A stretch of 64,000 nucleotides of DNA from JALSHZ01 sp964614535 (lineage in GTDB: Bacteria > Pseudomonadota > Gammaproteobacteria > UWMA-0217), in contig CAZTOZ010000059.1 in the NCBI GenBank assembly GCA_964614535.1, positions 1 through 64,000 on the forward strand. Direction: 5' to 3'. The notes beneath the pieces are model-generated. The model saw only the letters and a program-made list of their open reading frames with translations. It did not search any database and had not been told where the DNA came from. Both the position numbers and the translations under genes were made by a program. Shown piece after piece: positions 25,386-34,111 of the stretch. The number at the start of each line of letters is the position of its first letter. Within the stretch, counting starts at the first letter, position 1.

Positions 25386-26105
25386 ATGGACGCATCCCCC
25401 GCACTGGAAGCCATCGACCTCCAGCACCGTTATCACGACGAACCCGCCCTCGAACGGATCTCACTGCACCTCTTCAGCGGCGAGACGCTGGCACTGCTCG
25501 GTCCCAACGGCGCCGGTAAATCGACGCTGCTCAATATTCTCTCCGGCATTCTCGCCCCCACGGCGGGGGAGGTGAAGATCGCCGGGACGGCATTGCGGGA
25601 ACGACCCGCGCTGCGACGGCGGATCGGTTATCTGCCGGCGCGCCCACCGCTCCACGACGACCTGTCGGCACGCGAACAACTGGCGTTTGCCGCCCACCTC
25701 TACGGCCTCGACCAGGCCACCCGACGGATCGACGAGATCATCGACCGCTGTCGGCTCGGCGCCGTGCAGGGGCAGCGCAACGGCTGGTTGTCGAAGGGGT
25801 TTCGCCAACGCGTCGCTCTCGCCCAGGCGTTGCTGCACGAGCCGGAGATCCTGTTACTGGACGAACCGGGCGACGGTCTCGACCCGCTGCAGCGGCAGGC
25901 CTTTCACCAGCTGCTGAAGGACCTCCAACCCGATACGGCCATCGTCCTCTCGTCCCACCAGCTCGCCGAGGCGAAATCCCTCTGCGACCGGCTGCTGATC
26001 CTCGACGCCGGCCGGGCACTGCTCGCCGCCTCCATGAGCGAGATCGACGAACCGCTGGAGCGGCTGTTCACCCGGCTGATCTATGGCGGAGACGACGATG
26101 TCTGA
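25386..26105 (+). CDS. ABC transporter ATP-binding protein (GldA/NatA-like)
   Basis: 239 aa. Walker A is GPNGAGKSTLLNILSG, the signature region LSKGFRQRVALAQALLHEPE has Lys-Gly in place of the usual Gly-Gly, and Walker B is LLLDEPGDGLDP with the switch SSHQLAEA. The overall type resembles the ATPases of gliding-type or multidrug ABC-2 exporters. Its stop overlaps the start of the permease gene by 8 bases, so they form one transporter. The preceding 130 bases (25254-25385) show no motif I recognise. Confidence 0.88.
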   Translation: MDASPALEAIDLQHRYHDEPALERISLHLFSGETLALLGPNGAGKSTLLNILSGILAPTAGEVKIAGTALRERPALRRRIGYLPARPPLHDDLSAREQLAFAAHLYGLDQATRRIDEIIDRCRLGAVQGQRNGWLSKGFRQRVALAQALLHEPEILLLDEPGDGLDPLQRQAFHQLLKDLQPDTAIVLSSHQLAEAKSLCDRLLILDAGRALLAASMSEIDEPLERLFTRLIYGGDDDV

Positions 26106-28185
26106 CCTGCGCGCCATCGCCCTGTTGGAATATCGCCGCTGGCTGCGCCGCCCGGCCTACTGGGGGCTGCTGGCCGCCGTCGCTTTCGGCCTCGCCTTTC
26201 TTTTTCTGCGGCTGGTGGAACACCACGCCGCGCTGCGCGCCAGCCGGCTCGCCGGCGCCAGTTCGCTGACGGCGATGCAGACGATCGTCGCACCGTTCTT
26301 CGAGCAGGCCGCGCTTCTGCTGCTGGCGCTGATCCCGCTGGTGACGATGCGCACGATCGCCGGTGAACGGGAAAGCGGGAGCTGGACGCTGCTGCAAACC
26401 GCCGCCACCCCACCCTGGCGAATCGTTCTCGGGAAACTGCTCGGCGTGTTGTGGCTATTGCTGCCACCCCTGCTGCTGACGGCGGCCATGCCGGCCCTGC
26501 TGCTGGGCACCGCCGGCACGCTCGACTGGGGCCACCTCCTCACCGCGCTGGCGGGTCTGACGCTGCTGGTCACCGCCTTCGCCGCCGCCGGCATCCACTG
26601 CTCGGCCCGCGCCTCGGAAGCGGTGACGGCCGCAATGTGCGGCTACGGCCTGATCCTGCTGTTCTTGCTCTTCCACGCCACCAGCGCCATGCCCGGCGCG
26701 CTGGCACCGACGCTGTACTGGCTGTCGCCGTTGAGCCATCTTTCGCCGTTTCTCGAAGCCCGTTTCGACAGCGCCGATCTGCTCTGGTTGGTGGTTTTTT
26801 CGCTGCTGTTCATCGAACTGGCCCGACAGCGGCTGCGCGATGAGTATCGCCGTCCGCCATACCGGTACATTCGCCCTGCGCGCACACCAGTCACCATTGT
26901 CACCGCGATGGCCGTGGCGCTGTCGCTCGGGCAATTCCATTTTTCGGCCGATCTGTCGCAACAGAAAATCAATACCGCGCCCGCGGCGGCGATCCAACTG
27001 CTGGAAAAACTCGACGGTGAGTTGACCATCGACGCCATCGTGGCCGACGCACCGACACTGCGGCGCCGGATAGAAAAAGCACTACGCCCCTATCTGGCGG
27101 CATCGCGTGCCGTCTCACTGAAGTTCCAGACACCGGCGGAAGCCGCCGTGGACAGCGGGCAACGATTGCAACAGACCGGTCGGCTGGAATTGCGCTACGG
27201 CAACCGGACCGAAACCCTCCATGCACTGGGCCAAGGGGAGATCCTCCGCGCACTGCAACGCCTGATCGACGGTCGTGAACAGTGGATCGTATTTCTCGAA
27301 GGGCACGGCGAAAAATCACTCTTCGATGCCAGCAGCGACGGCTATTCGACACTCGATCGTCTGCTCCGCCAGGCGGGTTTCCAAACCCAGGCCATCGATC
27401 TGCTGAAGCTGCCGGCCATCCCCGACAACACCACCGTGCTGGTCGTCGGCACACCGGCGTCGTCGTGGCTCGGCGGTGAACACGATGCCCTGTCGGCCTA
27501 TCTGCAACGCGGCGGCAATATCCTGCTGCTGCGCGATCCCGGGGGGGACAATCCACTCGACGCCCTGCTCGATGCCGTGGCCGTCACGCCACTGCCCGGC
27601 GTCGTCATCGACGCCAACGAACGGCTGCGAAAAATATTGGCGATCCGGCATCCGGCCATCGTGCCCGTCACCTCGTTCGGCGACCATGACCTCACCGCCG
27701 GCTTCTCCGGCCGCCTCCTGCTGCCACTGGCAACGGCACTGGCAACACGAGACGATGGGAAATGGCGCGACGCGGCGCTGCTCTACTCCTCGGCCGACAG
27801 CTGGAACGAGACCGCCGACCTCCAGGGGCATGTCCGTTTCGATGCCGACGGTGACGAGCGGGCCGGGCCGTTGCCGCTCGCCATCGCCGCCAGCCGCCCC
27901 CATGGCGAGCACGAGCAACGGGCCGTCGTCATCGGCGACAGCGATTTTCTCGACAACGACTACATCGCCTTCGGTGACAACGCCCGCTTTGCACTGCGAC
28001 TGTTCGACTGGCTGGCCGGCAATAACGACGCCCCGGCCGCAATGCCACACCCCGACGAACAATCCCTCGCCCTCAGCGATACCACACTGCTGGCGATGGC
28101 CGCCTTCTGGCTGCTGGGGCTGCCACTGCTGTCGCTGTTGATCGCGCTGTGGCAATGGCGCCGTCAGAGGAACCCCCATGCCTGA
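26098..28185 (+). CDS. ABC-2 permease fused to GldG-like periplasmic domain
   Basis: 695 aa. Residues about 1-260 form an ABC-2 permease with six hydrophobic segments (GldF-like: ALLEYRRWLRRPAYWGLL, GERESGSWTLLQTAATPPWRIVLGK). A further membrane helix at about 265-285 leads to a large soluble region similar to GldG/ABC-type auxiliary proteins (FLEGHGEKSLFDASSDGYSTLDRLLRQAGF, VVIGDSDFLDNDYIAFGDN). A final membrane helix lies at the C terminus (about 665-688). In many genomes the permease and the GldG-like part are separate genes; here they are one chain. Substrate unknown. Coupled to the ATPase upstream and overlaps mutM by 8 bases. Confidence 0.83.
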   Translation: MSDLRAIALLEYRRWLRRPAYWGLLAAVAFGLAFLFLRLVEHHAALRASRLAGASSLTAMQTIVAPFFEQAALLLLALIPLVTMRTIAGERESGSWTLLQTAATPPWRIVLGKLLGVLWLLLPPLLLTAAMPALLLGTAGTLDWGHLLTALAGLTLLVTAFAAAGIHCSARASEAVTAAMCGYGLILLFLLFHATSAMPGALAPTLYWLSPLSHLSPFLEARFDSADLLWLVVFSLLFIELARQRLRDEYRRPPYRYIRPARTPVTIVTAMAVALSLGQFHFSADLSQQKINTAPAAAIQLLEKLDGELTIDAIVADAPTLRRRIEKALRPYLAASRAVSLKFQTPAEAAVDSGQRLQQTGRLELRYGNRTETLHALGQGEILRALQRLIDGREQWIVFLEGHGEKSLFDASSDGYSTLDRLLRQAGFQTQAIDLLKLPAIPDNTTVLVVGTPASSWLGGEHDALSAYLQRGGNILLLRDPGGDNPLDALLDAVAVTPLPGVVIDANERLRKILAIRHPAIVPVTSFGDHDLTAGFSGRLLLPLATALATRDDGKWRDAALLYSSADSWNETADLQGHVRFDADGDERAGPLPLAIAASRPHGEHEQRAVVIGDSDFLDNDYIAFGDNARFALRLFDWLAGNNDAPAAMPHPDEQSLALSDTTLLAMAAFWLLGLPLLSLLIALWQWRRQRNPHA

Positions 28186-28993
28186 ACTCCCTGAAGTCGA
28201 AACGACCCGCCGCGGCATCGCCCCCCATTTGGTCGGCCGCCGCATCGAACGGGTCGTGGTGCGCAATCCGGCCCTGCGCTGGCCCATACCACCACAATTG
28301 CCGCAGCTGCTGCGGGGCCGGAAGATTCTGGCCATCGACCGGCGCGCCAAATACCTGCTGTTCGATCTCGGCAACGGTACGTTGATCATCCATCTCGGTA
28401 TGTCGGGCAGCCTGCGCCTCACGCCGGCGGAGACACCGGCAAAAAAACACGATCATTTCATGCTGGTGCTGAACAGCCAGATGACCCTGCGCCTGCACGA
28501 CCCAAGGCGCTTCGGTGCGGTGTTGTGGCATCGCGGCGACGTCGGCCGCCATCCGCTGCTCGCATCACTGGGGCCGGAACCGCTGGACGAGGCATTCGAC
28601 GCCGCCTATCTCCACGCCAGCTGCCTCGACCGCAAGACCCCGATCAAACAACACATCATGAACAACAAGGTGGTGGTCGGCATCGGCAACATCTACGCCA
28701 ACGAGGCGCTGTTCCTGGCCGGCATCCATCCCCGCCGCGCTGCCGGCCGGATCGCCCGCCCCCGCATCGCCCGGCTCTGTGACAGTATCAAGACGGTATT
28801 GCAAAGCGCCATCGAGCAAGGGGGCACGACGCTGCGTGACTTCGTTCACGCCGACGGCGAACCCGGCTACTTCAGTTTGAGGCTCCACGTCTACGGCAAA
28901 ACGGGCGAACCCTGCTACGCTTGTGGGAGCCCTATCAGGCAAATCGTCATCGGTCAACGATCAACTTTTTACTGTTGGCGCTGTCAGAGGTAG
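28178..28993 (+). CDS. mutM: Formamidopyrimidine-DNA glycosylase MutM (Fpg)
   Basis: 271 aa. It begins MPELPEVETTRRG, with the catalytic Pro and Glu right after Met. HLGMSGSLRL, HDPRRFG and NNKVVVGIGNIYANEALF are conserved, and the C-terminal zinc finger has four cysteines (CYAC ... CWRC) with the DNA-intercalating region. It excises 8-oxoguanine and formamidopyrimidines. It begins inside the preceding permease gene, so may be co-transcribed with an exporter, a curious but probably incidental arrangement. Confidence 0.97.
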   Translation: MPELPEVETTRRGIAPHLVGRRIERVVVRNPALRWPIPPQLPQLLRGRKILAIDRRAKYLLFDLGNGTLIIHLGMSGSLRLTPAETPAKKHDHFMLVLNSQMTLRLHDPRRFGAVLWHRGDVGRHPLLASLGPEPLDEAFDAAYLHASCLDRKTPIKQHIMNNKVVVGIGNIYANEALFLAGIHPRRAAGRIARPRIARLCDSIKTVLQSAIEQGGTTLRDFVHADGEPGYFSLRLHVYGKTGEPCYACGSPIRQIVIGQRSTFYCWRCQR

Positions 28994-29197
28994 AATGAGG
29001 GAAACCCCCACAGAGGGGGCAGTAAATAACAATCGACATAGTGAGCAACACATGGATGCCGGGCGATGCCAAGCCCACCGGGGGTATCGGATTCCAACAA
29101 CCACCGCCGTGGTTCCGAGCCGCTCAGAGGGATCTGAATCCAGAAAAATAATAATCCGCAGCGTGCCTGGCGCGCTCGAAAAAGCAGGACTCAGGTA

Positions 29198-31336
29198 ATG
29201 TACACAGACGATACTTCGCACGGCACGGTATTCGACGACCGCCAAATGCCCACGGCGACCAGTAACTACTGGATAGCCTGGGGCGCCTCCCTCCTGGTGG
29301 GAGGGCTGATCATCCAAACCCTCCACGACGTCGCCAATCACCAGCGACTCCACGCCTGGTACGCCACGCTGGCGGCACTCACCACCATCCGCCTGATCAT
29401 CGGCATCCACATCAAGCGCCACCCTGAAGAACCCCACGCCCCGTTGTGGCTCAGGCTCTACGCCATCTTCGTGATACTGGTCGGGATCACCTGGGGGATG
29501 ACCAGCCCGCTGTTTTTCGTCGATGGCCGCCCAGAGTACAACCTGTTCCTGCTGATCGTCGGCATGGGAATCGTCTCCGTTTCGGTTGCGCTGCACAGCG
29601 CCTGGCTCTATGCCGCGTTCACGCAGCCAGTGATCCTCCCCTTCATCTACATGCTCGCCACCCACGGCGGACCGCTGGAAAAGGTGGTGGCGCTCCTGGC
29701 GATCATCTACGATGCCGTGCTACTGGTCACCGCGTTCAATTTCAACCGCATCGACAATGCCCTGCGCCGCGCCAAATTCGAGGCCGAAAGCGCCAACCAG
29801 GCCAAGTCGGAATTTCTCGCCAACATCAGCCACGAGATCCGCACCCCGCTCAACGCCATCATCGGCACCGGCTACCTGTTACAGAAAACCCACCTGTCGG
29901 CATTGCAAAAGGTCTATCTGCAGACACTCAACGCCTCGTCGCGCGCACTGCTGGGGCTGGTCAACAACATACTGGATCTGTCGAAGATCGAGGCGGGCAA
30001 GCTCGAACACCATGCCACCAACTTCGACCTCTCCTCCGTGCTGCGGGAGATTCGCGCCATTTTCGCCGTGGAGGCCCGGCAAAAAGGACTGACCCTCGAA
30101 GTGCGCGACGAACTGGGCGAGTACGCCCACCTCCATGGCGACCAGCAGGTCGTCTGCCAGATTCTCAACAACCTGGTGGGCAACGCCACCAAGTTCACCG
30201 ACGACGGCGGCATCGAGATCCATGCCATCGCCAAACCGCGCAACGACGGCAAAATCGATATCCGCATCCATGTCCACGACAGCGGCGAGGGGATTCCGGA
30301 AGACCAGCAGCAGCAGATTTTCGCCTCCTTCGCCCAGGCCGACACCAGCACCACACGGCTCCACGGCGGCGCCGGGCTCGGCCTGACCATCAGCCGCCAT
30401 CTGGCCGAAAGCATCGGCGGCTCCCTGGCGCTCGACAGCACACCCGGGCATGGCAGCACATTCACTTTCAGCGCCACCTTCGACCCGGCGACAGAGACGG
30501 TGACCAACCCCGCCGACGAGCTCGACACCCTCCCCGGGCGGTCGCTACAAGGTATTCATGTCATGCTGATCGAGGACGATCCGATCAATCAGCAGATCGC
30601 CGTCGGCCTGCTCCACGAGACGGGCGCCCGGGTCACGGTCGCCTCCGACGGCGCCAGCGCACTGGAACTGCTGCGCGAGGAGCGCCCCGACGCCGTGCTG
30701 CTGGACATTCAGATGCCCGATATGGACGGCTATGCCACGACCACCGAAATCAGAAAGCTGCCGGGCTGCAAAGACCTGCCGGTGATCGCCATGACCGCCC
30801 ACGCCTTCAGCGACGCGCGCGCCAAGGCGATCGCCGCCGATATGAACGACTTTCTCACCAAACCGGTCGATCCGGCGGCACTGGTGCGGGTGATCTACCG
30901 CTGGGCGGGCAGCAAGCGCAAGCCACGGCCCATGGCGCCAACACCGCTGACCCCCGTTCCCGACACCGGCGACAAGAGACGACAGGCCGACGTGCCGGCC
31001 GACTCGATACAGGAGACACGGCAATCGCTCCAGGCGGTGACCGACAGCCTGGGCGAAGCCGTATCGCGGGAACTGTTCACCAACACCGCCGACTCACTGC
31101 CACGAAAAATGGATCAGCTGGCAGAGGCGATCGCGGCAGAGTCGTGGGAAGAAGCCGCGCGCCTGGCCCACCAGCTCAAGGGCATGATGTTTATTTTCGG
31201 CAACTCCCGCATCCGGGAACTGCTCGAACAGATCAAAGCCATCCCTTGCGAAACCCTCGACTCACACCAGATCACCACCGAACTGCGCCAGGAAATCGAT
31301 CGCTCGCTGGAGCTGATCCACGAAAAGTGCGGCTGA
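29198..31336 (+). CDS. Hybrid sensor histidine kinase with receiver and Hpt domains
   Basis: 712 aa. About six membrane helices (residues about 25-185) form a sensor without a large periplasmic loop. A short coiled linker leads to the HisKA domain (SEFLANISHEIRTPLN, His212). The HATPase domain has NLVGNATKFTDDG, DSGEGIPED and GGAGLGLTISRHL. A receiver domain carries the phospho-acceptor Asp503 (LLDIQMPDMDG). A C-terminal Hpt has His658 (ARLAHQLKGMM). It is thus a self-contained His-Asp-His phosphorelay; the final response regulator is not encoded nearby. The 204-base gap before it holds a CCCCC/GGGGG hairpin (29005-29019) without a T tract. Confidence 0.93.
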   Translation: MYTDDTSHGTVFDDRQMPTATSNYWIAWGASLLVGGLIIQTLHDVANHQRLHAWYATLAALTTIRLIIGIHIKRHPEEPHAPLWLRLYAIFVILVGITWGMTSPLFFVDGRPEYNLFLLIVGMGIVSVSVALHSAWLYAAFTQPVILPFIYMLATHGGPLEKVVALLAIIYDAVLLVTAFNFNRIDNALRRAKFEAESANQAKSEFLANISHEIRTPLNAIIGTGYLLQKTHLSALQKVYLQTLNASSRALLGLVNNILDLSKIEAGKLEHHATNFDLSSVLREIRAIFAVEARQKGLTLEVRDELGEYAHLHGDQQVVCQILNNLVGNATKFTDDGGIEIHAIAKPRNDGKIDIRIHVHDSGEGIPEDQQQQIFASFAQADTSTTRLHGGAGLGLTISRHLAESIGGSLALDSTPGHGSTFTFSATFDPATETVTNPADELDTLPGRSLQGIHVMLIEDDPINQQIAVGLLHETGARVTVASDGASALELLREERPDAVLLDIQMPDMDGYATTTEIRKLPGCKDLPVIAMTAHAFSDARAKAIAADMNDFLTKPVDPAALVRVIYRWAGSKRKPRPMAPTPLTPVPDTGDKRRQADVPADSIQETRQSLQAVTDSLGEAVSRELFTNTADSLPRKMDQLAEAIAAESWEEAARLAHQLKGMMFIFGNSRIRELLEQIKAIPCETLDSHQITTELRQEIDRSLELIHEKCG

Positions 31337-31496
31337 CCCGGATATTTCACGATATCACCGACCGCAAGGCCCGACTGCACGGCACACGGTGAGGCGTCGG
31401 CACGGGACGTGCCCAGACACCGCCATGCGGTCAATGGGAAACCTTGCATGCCAAATAAAACATCCGGACCAACACCCCGCGCCTGCCCCAGCAAAG

Positions 31497-31525
31497 AAAA
31501 AGGCTCCGGAATCCGGAGCCTTTTT
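31497..31525. terminator. Bidirectional intrinsic terminator
   Basis: The inverted repeat GGCTCCGGA / TCCGGAGCC (31502-31510 / 31512-31520) is flanked by five A on the left and five T on the right. It can terminate both the rightward kinase gene and the leftward lysine-rich gene. Confidence 0.8.
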
Positions 31526-31555
31526 GGTATTGCGCCAATATGACGGGAAATTGCG

Positions 31556-31969
31556 CTATTTTGCGCCCTTGAGTTTCTTGGCTGCCTTGTCCTTGGCGCT
31601 CTTCTTGGCCTTGTCGGCTTTCGACTTTGCCTTTTCCTTGGCTTTTTTCTTCATCTTGTCGGCCTTGTCCTTCGACTTCTTCTTGGCCTTGTCAGCCATT
31701 TTCGGCTTCTTGTCCTTCATTTTCGCCTTGGCCTTGTCGGCGCTCTTGGTGGCTTTCTGCTTGACACCTCCGGCCGCCTTGCCGGGCTTGGCGCGGCAGT
31801 AGCCACTGACCTTGTTGCCGGTCTTGGTCTTGTAGCTGTCGACCCAGGTGCATCCGCCGCCACATTTGTTCTTGCTCAAACCTTTGCAGGCCGAGGCTGC
31901 ATGAGCCGACGCTCCAAACGCCAGCGCAACGGCGACAGCCAGTGAACTCAATACAACTTTTACTCGCAT
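31556..31969 (-). CDS. Secreted lysine/alanine-rich protein with a four-cysteine head
   Basis: 137 aa. A clear signal peptide ends at AHA (residue 24). The short head holds four cysteines (CKGLSKNKCGGGC ... YCRAKP, at 28, 36, 40 and 58) and a TWVDSY motif. From about residue 62 to the end the sequence is almost only Lys, Ala, Asp, Glu and Met (AKKKSKDKADKMKKKAKEKA), a histone-H1-like polycationic tail. The whole is predicted very basic and exported. I do not recognise a characterised function; binding of nucleic acid, capsule or LPS is conceivable. It has its own upstream gap (31970-32083) and ends at a shared terminator. Confidence 0.8.
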   Translation of the reverse strand: MRVKVVLSSLAVAVALAFGASAHAASACKGLSKNKCGGGCTWVDSYKTKTGNKVSGYCRAKPGKAAGGVKQKATKSADKAKAKMKDKKPKMADKAKKKSKDKADKMKKKAKEKAKSKADKAKKSAKDKAAKKLKGAK

Positions 31970-32083
31970 TTCAATACCTCTCTACGCTTGAATGACGGCA
32001 GCAATCCCTGCCCGACGCTTCGATGCTAACACGATCAATGGGTTACGCAATCGCGATTTTACCCCGTGTAACAATACGCCGGT

Positions 32084-33772
32084 TCAATGGAGCACCGCAG
32101 GCTCGCCGATACCTCGGGGATCACTGGCCGCCTCGGTTTTTCCGCTGCGCCGGTCCACAATGACGATCTGCATATTGCCGTAGTCACGCGCCAACCGTTC
32201 GATACGGTGGCCCTTTTTCTCCAGGCCACGCATCACGGCGGCCGACAACGCCCCCGGCTCGACCTCTATCCGGTCGGGCAGATACTGGTGGTGAAACCGC
32301 GGCATGGCGACGATCTCCTCGGCCGATGCCGACCGTTCAAACGCCAGCGCCGCCAACAGCACCATGGTGATGATCCGGCTACCACCCGGCGTACCGAGCA
32401 CGGCGATGCGATCATCGGTTTCGAGAAAGACCGGCGTCATCGACGACAACATCCGCTTGCCCGGTTCAATGGCATTGGCACGCGCTCCGACCAGCCCGTA
32501 GACATTGGGCGTGCCCGGGCGGGCGGCAAAATCGTCCATTTCGTCATTGAGCAATACGCCGGTACCGTCGGCGACGAACCCCGAACCGAACGGATAGTTG
32601 ATCGACAGGGTCGCCGCGACCCGATTGCCGTCGGCATCGACGATGGAGAAATGGGTGGTGTGACGGCCAACGCCATCGCGCGTCACCGTCGGCGCCAGCA
32701 TGGCGCTGGGCGTGGCCTTGTCGGGGTTGATCGACTGGCGCAGACCGGCGGCATAGCGTTTGTCGAGCAACATCGCCTGAGGTACCTCGACAAAATCGCC
32801 ATCCCCCAGATATTCGGCACGATCTCGATAGGCCCGTCGCATCGCCTCGACGATGTGATGGACCCGCGCCACCGCCTCCATCTCGTCGAGGTGATAGTCT
32901 TCGAGCAGGTTGAGCATCTCCATCAGGACGATCCCGCCCGATGACGGCAATGCCGCGGCGACGACCTTCATGCCGCGGTAGTCACCCACGACCGGACGAC
33001 GCTCGACGATGCGGTATTGGCGCAGATCGTCGAGCCGCCAGATGCCGCCATTCTTCCTCACCGCCTCGACCAGCCTGGCGGCGATCTCGCCCTCGTAGAA
33101 GCCGGCCCGCCCCTCGGCAGCGAGGCGCCGCAGCGTGGCCGCAAGATCGCGCTGAACGATACGGTCGCCTGTTGCCGGGATACGGCCAGCGGGAAGAAAC
33201 ACGGCCGCGGCGGCCGGCGACGCTTCGATGGCGGCACGGCGGAAGCCGAGCAGCCGCCGGTAGATCTCGTCTACCGCGAACCCCTGCTCCGCCAGACGAA
33301 TCGCCGGCGCCAGCGTCACCTTCAACGGCAGCCGGCCATAACGCCGGGCGATGTGCGCCAGCGCCGCCGGCTCGCCCGGAATACCGGCCGCCAGCGGGCC
33401 GTCGATCGAGGCGCGGGGAACCAGCTCGCCCGCCTCGTCGAGGTACATGTCGGCGCGGGCCGCCAACGGCGCCTTTTCGCGTCCGTCGATCATCACCTCG
33501 AGGCCGTCGCTGGCACGGTGCAGCAGCCAGAACCCGCCACCCCCCAACCCCGACGAATAGGGCTCGACCACGGCAAGCGCGGCGCTGACGGCCACGGCGG
33601 CATCGAAGGCGTTGCCGCCCCGACGGAGAATCTCCATGCCGGCGGCGGTCGCCAGCGGATGGGCGCTGGCAATGGCCGGTCGTGGCCCCGCCTGAGCGCC
33701 GCCAATGCCGAAGGCAAAGACAAAAAAGGCTCCCAGTAGGAGCCTTTTGAACGACTTGCCGAAACGGGACAA
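32084..33772 (-). CDS. ggt: Gamma-glutamyltransferase
   Basis: 562 aa with signal peptide (cut near GGAQA, about residue 28), Ntn-hydrolase fold. RGGNAFDAAVAVSAALAVVEPYSSGLGGGGF is the family signature. Autoprocessing would occur before Thr372 in HTTHFSIVDADGN, releasing large and small subunits, and GSRIITMVL-type substrate-site residues follow. The periplasmic enzyme cleaves glutathione and other gamma-glutamyl compounds. The start is 4 bases beyond the ferredoxin stop, and a terminator hairpin lies within codons about 9-17. Confidence 0.93.
   Translation of the reverse strand: MSRFGKSFKRLLLGAFFVFAFGIGGAQAGPRPAIASAHPLATAAGMEILRRGGNAFDAAVAVSAALAVVEPYSSGLGGGGFWLLHRASDGLEVMIDGREKAPLAARADMYLDEAGELVPRASIDGPLAAGIPGEPAALAHIARRYGRLPLKVTLAPAIRLAEQGFAVDEIYRRLLGFRRAAIEASPAAAAVFLPAGRIPATGDRIVQRDLAATLRRLAAEGRAGFYEGEIAARLVEAVRKNGGIWRLDDLRQYRIVERRPVVGDYRGMKVVAAALPSSGGIVLMEMLNLLEDYHLDEMEAVARVHHIVEAMRRAYRDRAEYLGDGDFVEVPQAMLLDKRYAAGLRQSINPDKATPSAMLAPTVTRDGVGRHTTHFSIVDADGNRVAATLSINYPFGSGFVADGTGVLLNDEMDDFAARPGTPNVYGLVGARANAIEPGKRMLSSMTPVFLETDDRIAVLGTPGGSRIITMVLLAALAFERSASAEEIVAMPRFHHQYLPDRIEVEPGALSAAVMRGLEKKGHRIERLARDYGNMQIVIVDRRSGKTEAASDPRGIGEPAVLH
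33722..33748 (-). terminator. Terminator hairpin inside the ggt signal-peptide codons
   Basis: On the minus strand AAAAGGCTCC and GGAGCCTTTT form a 10-base stem with a 5-base loop (33739-33748 / 33724-33733), and the T run continues to 33722. It begins 29 bases past the ferredoxin stop but lies after the ggt ATG, so it encodes residues about 9-17 of the signal peptide. Confidence 0.7.
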
Positions 33773-33776
33773 GCGA

Positions 33777-34028
33777 TTACGCCTCGCCGACGAGTTTCTT
33801 GTATTTCTCCATCAGCTCGTCCTTGGACTCGGTATGATCGGGATCGACGATGATGCAATCCACCGGGCAAACCTCCATGCACTGCGGTTCGTCATAGTGG
33901 CCAACGCACTCGGTGCATTTGTCCGGATCGATCTCGTAGATCTCGTCCCCGGGGTAGATCGCCTCGTTCGGGCATTCGGGTTCGCAGACATCACAGTTGA
34001 TGCACTCGTCGGTAATCATCAAAGCCAT
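33777..34028 (-). CDS. 2[4Fe-4S] ferredoxin, YfhL/Allochromatium type
   Basis: 83 aa. The first cluster motif is CINCDVCEPECP (Cys 9, 12, 15, 19). The second is Cys 38 and 41, then an eight-residue insertion, Cys 50, 54 and 58. The inserted loop and the C-terminal acidic/basic helix (HTESKDELMEKYKKL) are those of the Allochromatium vinosum-type ferredoxin, a low-potential electron carrier. It is likely its own transcription unit because a terminator follows. Confidence 0.93.
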   Translation of the reverse strand: MALMITDECINCDVCEPECPNEAIYPGDEIYEIDPDKCTECVGHYDEPQCMEVCPVDCIIVDPDHTESKDELMEKYKKLVGEA

Positions 34029-34111
34029 AGAAAACTCTCCTCAAATTTGGGCGCAACGATACTACCTTTCGGGCCACAAGGTGAATGACGGATCGCAAAT
34101 CCGCAGGCTGG

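Noticed and set aside
29005..29019. CCCCC/GGGGG hairpin before the histidine kinase
   Set aside because: No T run after it, so not a terminator; may be incidental or a leader structure.
29446..31392. 648-codon plus-strand frame overlapping the histidine kinase
   Set aside because: The kinase frame has all expected motifs; the alternative is Arg/Pro-rich and featureless.
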